Shown here in pieces: positions 13,012 through 14,193 of a stretch of DNA of 14,193 nucleotides. Origin of the DNA: a bacterium (GTDB lineage Bacteria; Auribacterota; UBA3054; B51-G9). Position 1 is the stretch's first letter, and each line of letters begins with the position of its first letter. A program made the translations under genes and the position numbers. The notes under the pieces were generated by a model. That model did no database searches and had not been told where the DNA came from. It saw only the letters and a program-made list of their open reading frames with translations. The stretch is from the NCBI GenBank assembly GCA_029939815.1, contig JAOZSF010000014.1:1-14193 (forward strand), written 5' to 3'.

Positions 13012-14187
13012 ATGAAATCAGCTCTCATTACAAATTTTTGCCCTTTCTACAGAATTAAACTCTTCAAAATTCTCGCGAAAAAAATTAACGCGAAATTTTT
13101 CTTCTTCTCAGATGCATCTGAAAAAAATTGGGAGTCCCTTAACTCAGTTAATGATGACGGATTGCCGGTTGTTCCTCTTCTCACTCCCGGAATGAGCAAA
13201 ACCCAACTGCTTTCAAAACTATGGAAACAGCTCCGCGCCGATGATTATGATGTTTATATTCAAGGCATTAGCGGTAGATTAATTGTTCCGCTGACTTTTA
13301 TTTCCGCCAAACTGAGAAAAAAACCTTTCATCGTTTGGACCGGCTTCTGGAATCACCCAAACACTTTTTTTCATCGCTTGACTTTCCCAATCGTAAAATA
13401 TATTTATCGCAATTCAGATGCGGTAGTAACTTATGGAACGCACGTGCGTGACTATATAATTTCACTTGGTGTGGATGAAAAAAAGATTTTTATCGCGCAA
13501 AACACCGCTGACAACGAACTTTACAATAAAGAAGTATCAACAGACGAAAAAAAAGAACTAATTAAATCTTTAAACGCGGAAAATCAAAAAATTATCCTCT
13601 TTGTCGGCAGATTATCAAATGAAAAAGGGATCAATTTTTTATTGCAAGCCGCCGAAATCCTAAATCTAAAATCGCCAAGCCCAAATTTCCAATTTCCAAT
13701 TTCTAATTTCAAAATTATTATTATCGGGCGCGGAGATGAAAAGGAAAACCTTGAAAACTATTGCAAGAAAAATAATATAAATAATGTTCTCTTCCTCGAT
13801 TACGTCGCAAATGACCAACTTTATAAATATTATAATATCGCCGATGTAGTCGCTGTTCCGTCAATAACAACTCCGGTTTTTAAAGAACCGTGGGGATTGA
13901 TTGTTAATGAAGCAATGAACCAGGGCGCGATTGTAATCGCGTCTGACGCGGTTGGCGCCGCAATGGGCGGATTAATTAAAAACGGGGATAACGGCATTAT
14001 TGTTCCGGAAAAAAATGCTGAAAAACTCGCTGAAGCAATAGAAAAAGTTTTGTCAGATGATGAATATCAAAATAAACTCTCGCTATCCGCAAAAAATACA
14101 ATCAAAAATTGGACTTACGATAAAATGGCGCAGGGATTTATTGACGCGGTTGAATCCGTAACCCGCGCAAAGCGTCCGCCGAGGTAA
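13012..14187 (+). CDS. GT4-family glycosyltransferase
   Basis: A 391-residue GT-B glycosyltransferase. The N-terminal acceptor domain starts SALITNFCPFYRIKLFKILAK, and carries VWTGFWNHP (108-116) and VVTYGTHVRDYI (138-149). The donor domain has LFVGRLSNEKGI (196-207; R200, K205), IIGRGDE (237-243), and an intact E-x7-E, E292 to E300, in KEPWGLIVNEAM. Compared with typical relatives, the linker between the LLQAAEIL helix and the IIIIG strand is lengthened by SPSPNFQFPISNFK (221-234). That stretch is encoded by a four-unit heptamer repeat. The reading frame stays open, so the enzyme is probably functional. The ATG directly follows the repeat at 12979-13006 and has no Shine-Dalgarno sequence. 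It is likely cotranscribed with the preceding glycosyltransferase. The sugar specificity is unknown. Confidence 0.9.
   Translation: MKSALITNFCPFYRIKLFKILAKKINAKFFFFSDASEKNWESLNSVNDDGLPVVPLLTPGMSKTQLLSKLWKQLRADDYDVYIQGISGRLIVPLTFISAKLRKKPFIVWTGFWNHPNTFFHRLTFPIVKYIYRNSDAVVTYGTHVRDYIISLGVDEKKIFIAQNTADNELYNKEVSTDEKKELIKSLNAENQKIILFVGRLSNEKGINFLLQAAEILNLKSPSPNFQFPISNFKIIIIGRGDEKENLENYCKKNNINNVLFLDYVANDQLYKYYNIADVVAVPSITTPVFKEPWGLIVNEAMNQGAIVIASDAVGAAMGGLIKNGDNGIIVPEKNAEKLAEAIEKVLSDDEYQNKLSLSAKNTIKNWTYDKMAQGFIDAVESVTRAKRPPR
13684..13711. repeat. Four-unit heptamer repeat inside a glycosyltransferase gene
   Basis: aatttcc, aatttcc, aatttct and aatttca follow each other without a gap, then aaatt. 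Period and copy number (7 bp x 4) equal those of the aacgtca repeat 680 bases upstream, but the unit differs. The repeat encodes residues 225-234 (NFQFPISNFK) in a loop of the donor domain. Confidence 0.8.
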
Positions 14188-14193
14188 TCGGTT

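Overview
This 14.2 kb window looks like chromosomal housekeeping DNA of an AT-rich, diderm, probably anaerobic or microaerophilic bacterium. The diderm reading rests on two predicted lipoproteins with clear lipoboxes. The anaerobic reading rests on a fused NADH:flavodiiron oxygen/NO reductase. The phylum cannot be fixed from the sequence alone. The gene order rplY-pth-rpsF-rpsR-rplI-dnaB and the MetK and DnaB sequences would suit a PVC-type or candidate-phylum lineage, but this is a weak inference. Many genes lack a Shine-Dalgarno sequence, while others have a good one.

Layout. Positions 1-151 hold the frameshifted, truncated remnant of a DUF2157-type membrane protein. Positions 193-4972 carry three minus-strand genes: the 851-residue class F flavodiiron protein, an ArsP_1/SO_0444-type metal permease, and a TIGR02757 (DUF2400) protein. 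The last two are separated by about 230 bp packed with short repeats and a twin-hairpin REP-like element. A 351 bp divergent spacer (4973-5323) follows. It contains two promoters facing opposite ways and a predicted structured RNA just upstream of rplY. From 5324 to the end everything is on the plus strand: rplY (L25/CTC), pth, rpsF, an unknown lipoprotein, rpsR, rplI, dnaB, metK, a second lipoprotein, and two GT4 glycosyltransferases.

How the genes fit together. The plus-strand block is a translation and replication cluster: 5S-binding L25, peptidyl-tRNA recycling, S6/S18/L9 and the replicative helicase. It runs on into SAM synthesis and then cell-surface functions. The usual rpsF-ssb-rpsR arrangement is altered: a lipoprotein gene sits where ssb is often found. 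The minus-strand genes look like stress functions (O2/NO detoxification and metal efflux) plus a possible nucleic-acid protein.

The most notable non-genic signals are: (a) the structured RNA or leader at about 5153-5250; (b) an intrinsic-terminator-like hairpin at 7603-7627 pointing against the operon; (c) several families of short-period tandem repeats, including one inside a glycosyltransferase coding sequence; and (d) the REP-like element at 3971-4014. No CRISPR array, tRNA, rRNA, transposase or complete mobile element was seen, and I did not find a convincing new multi-gene system.
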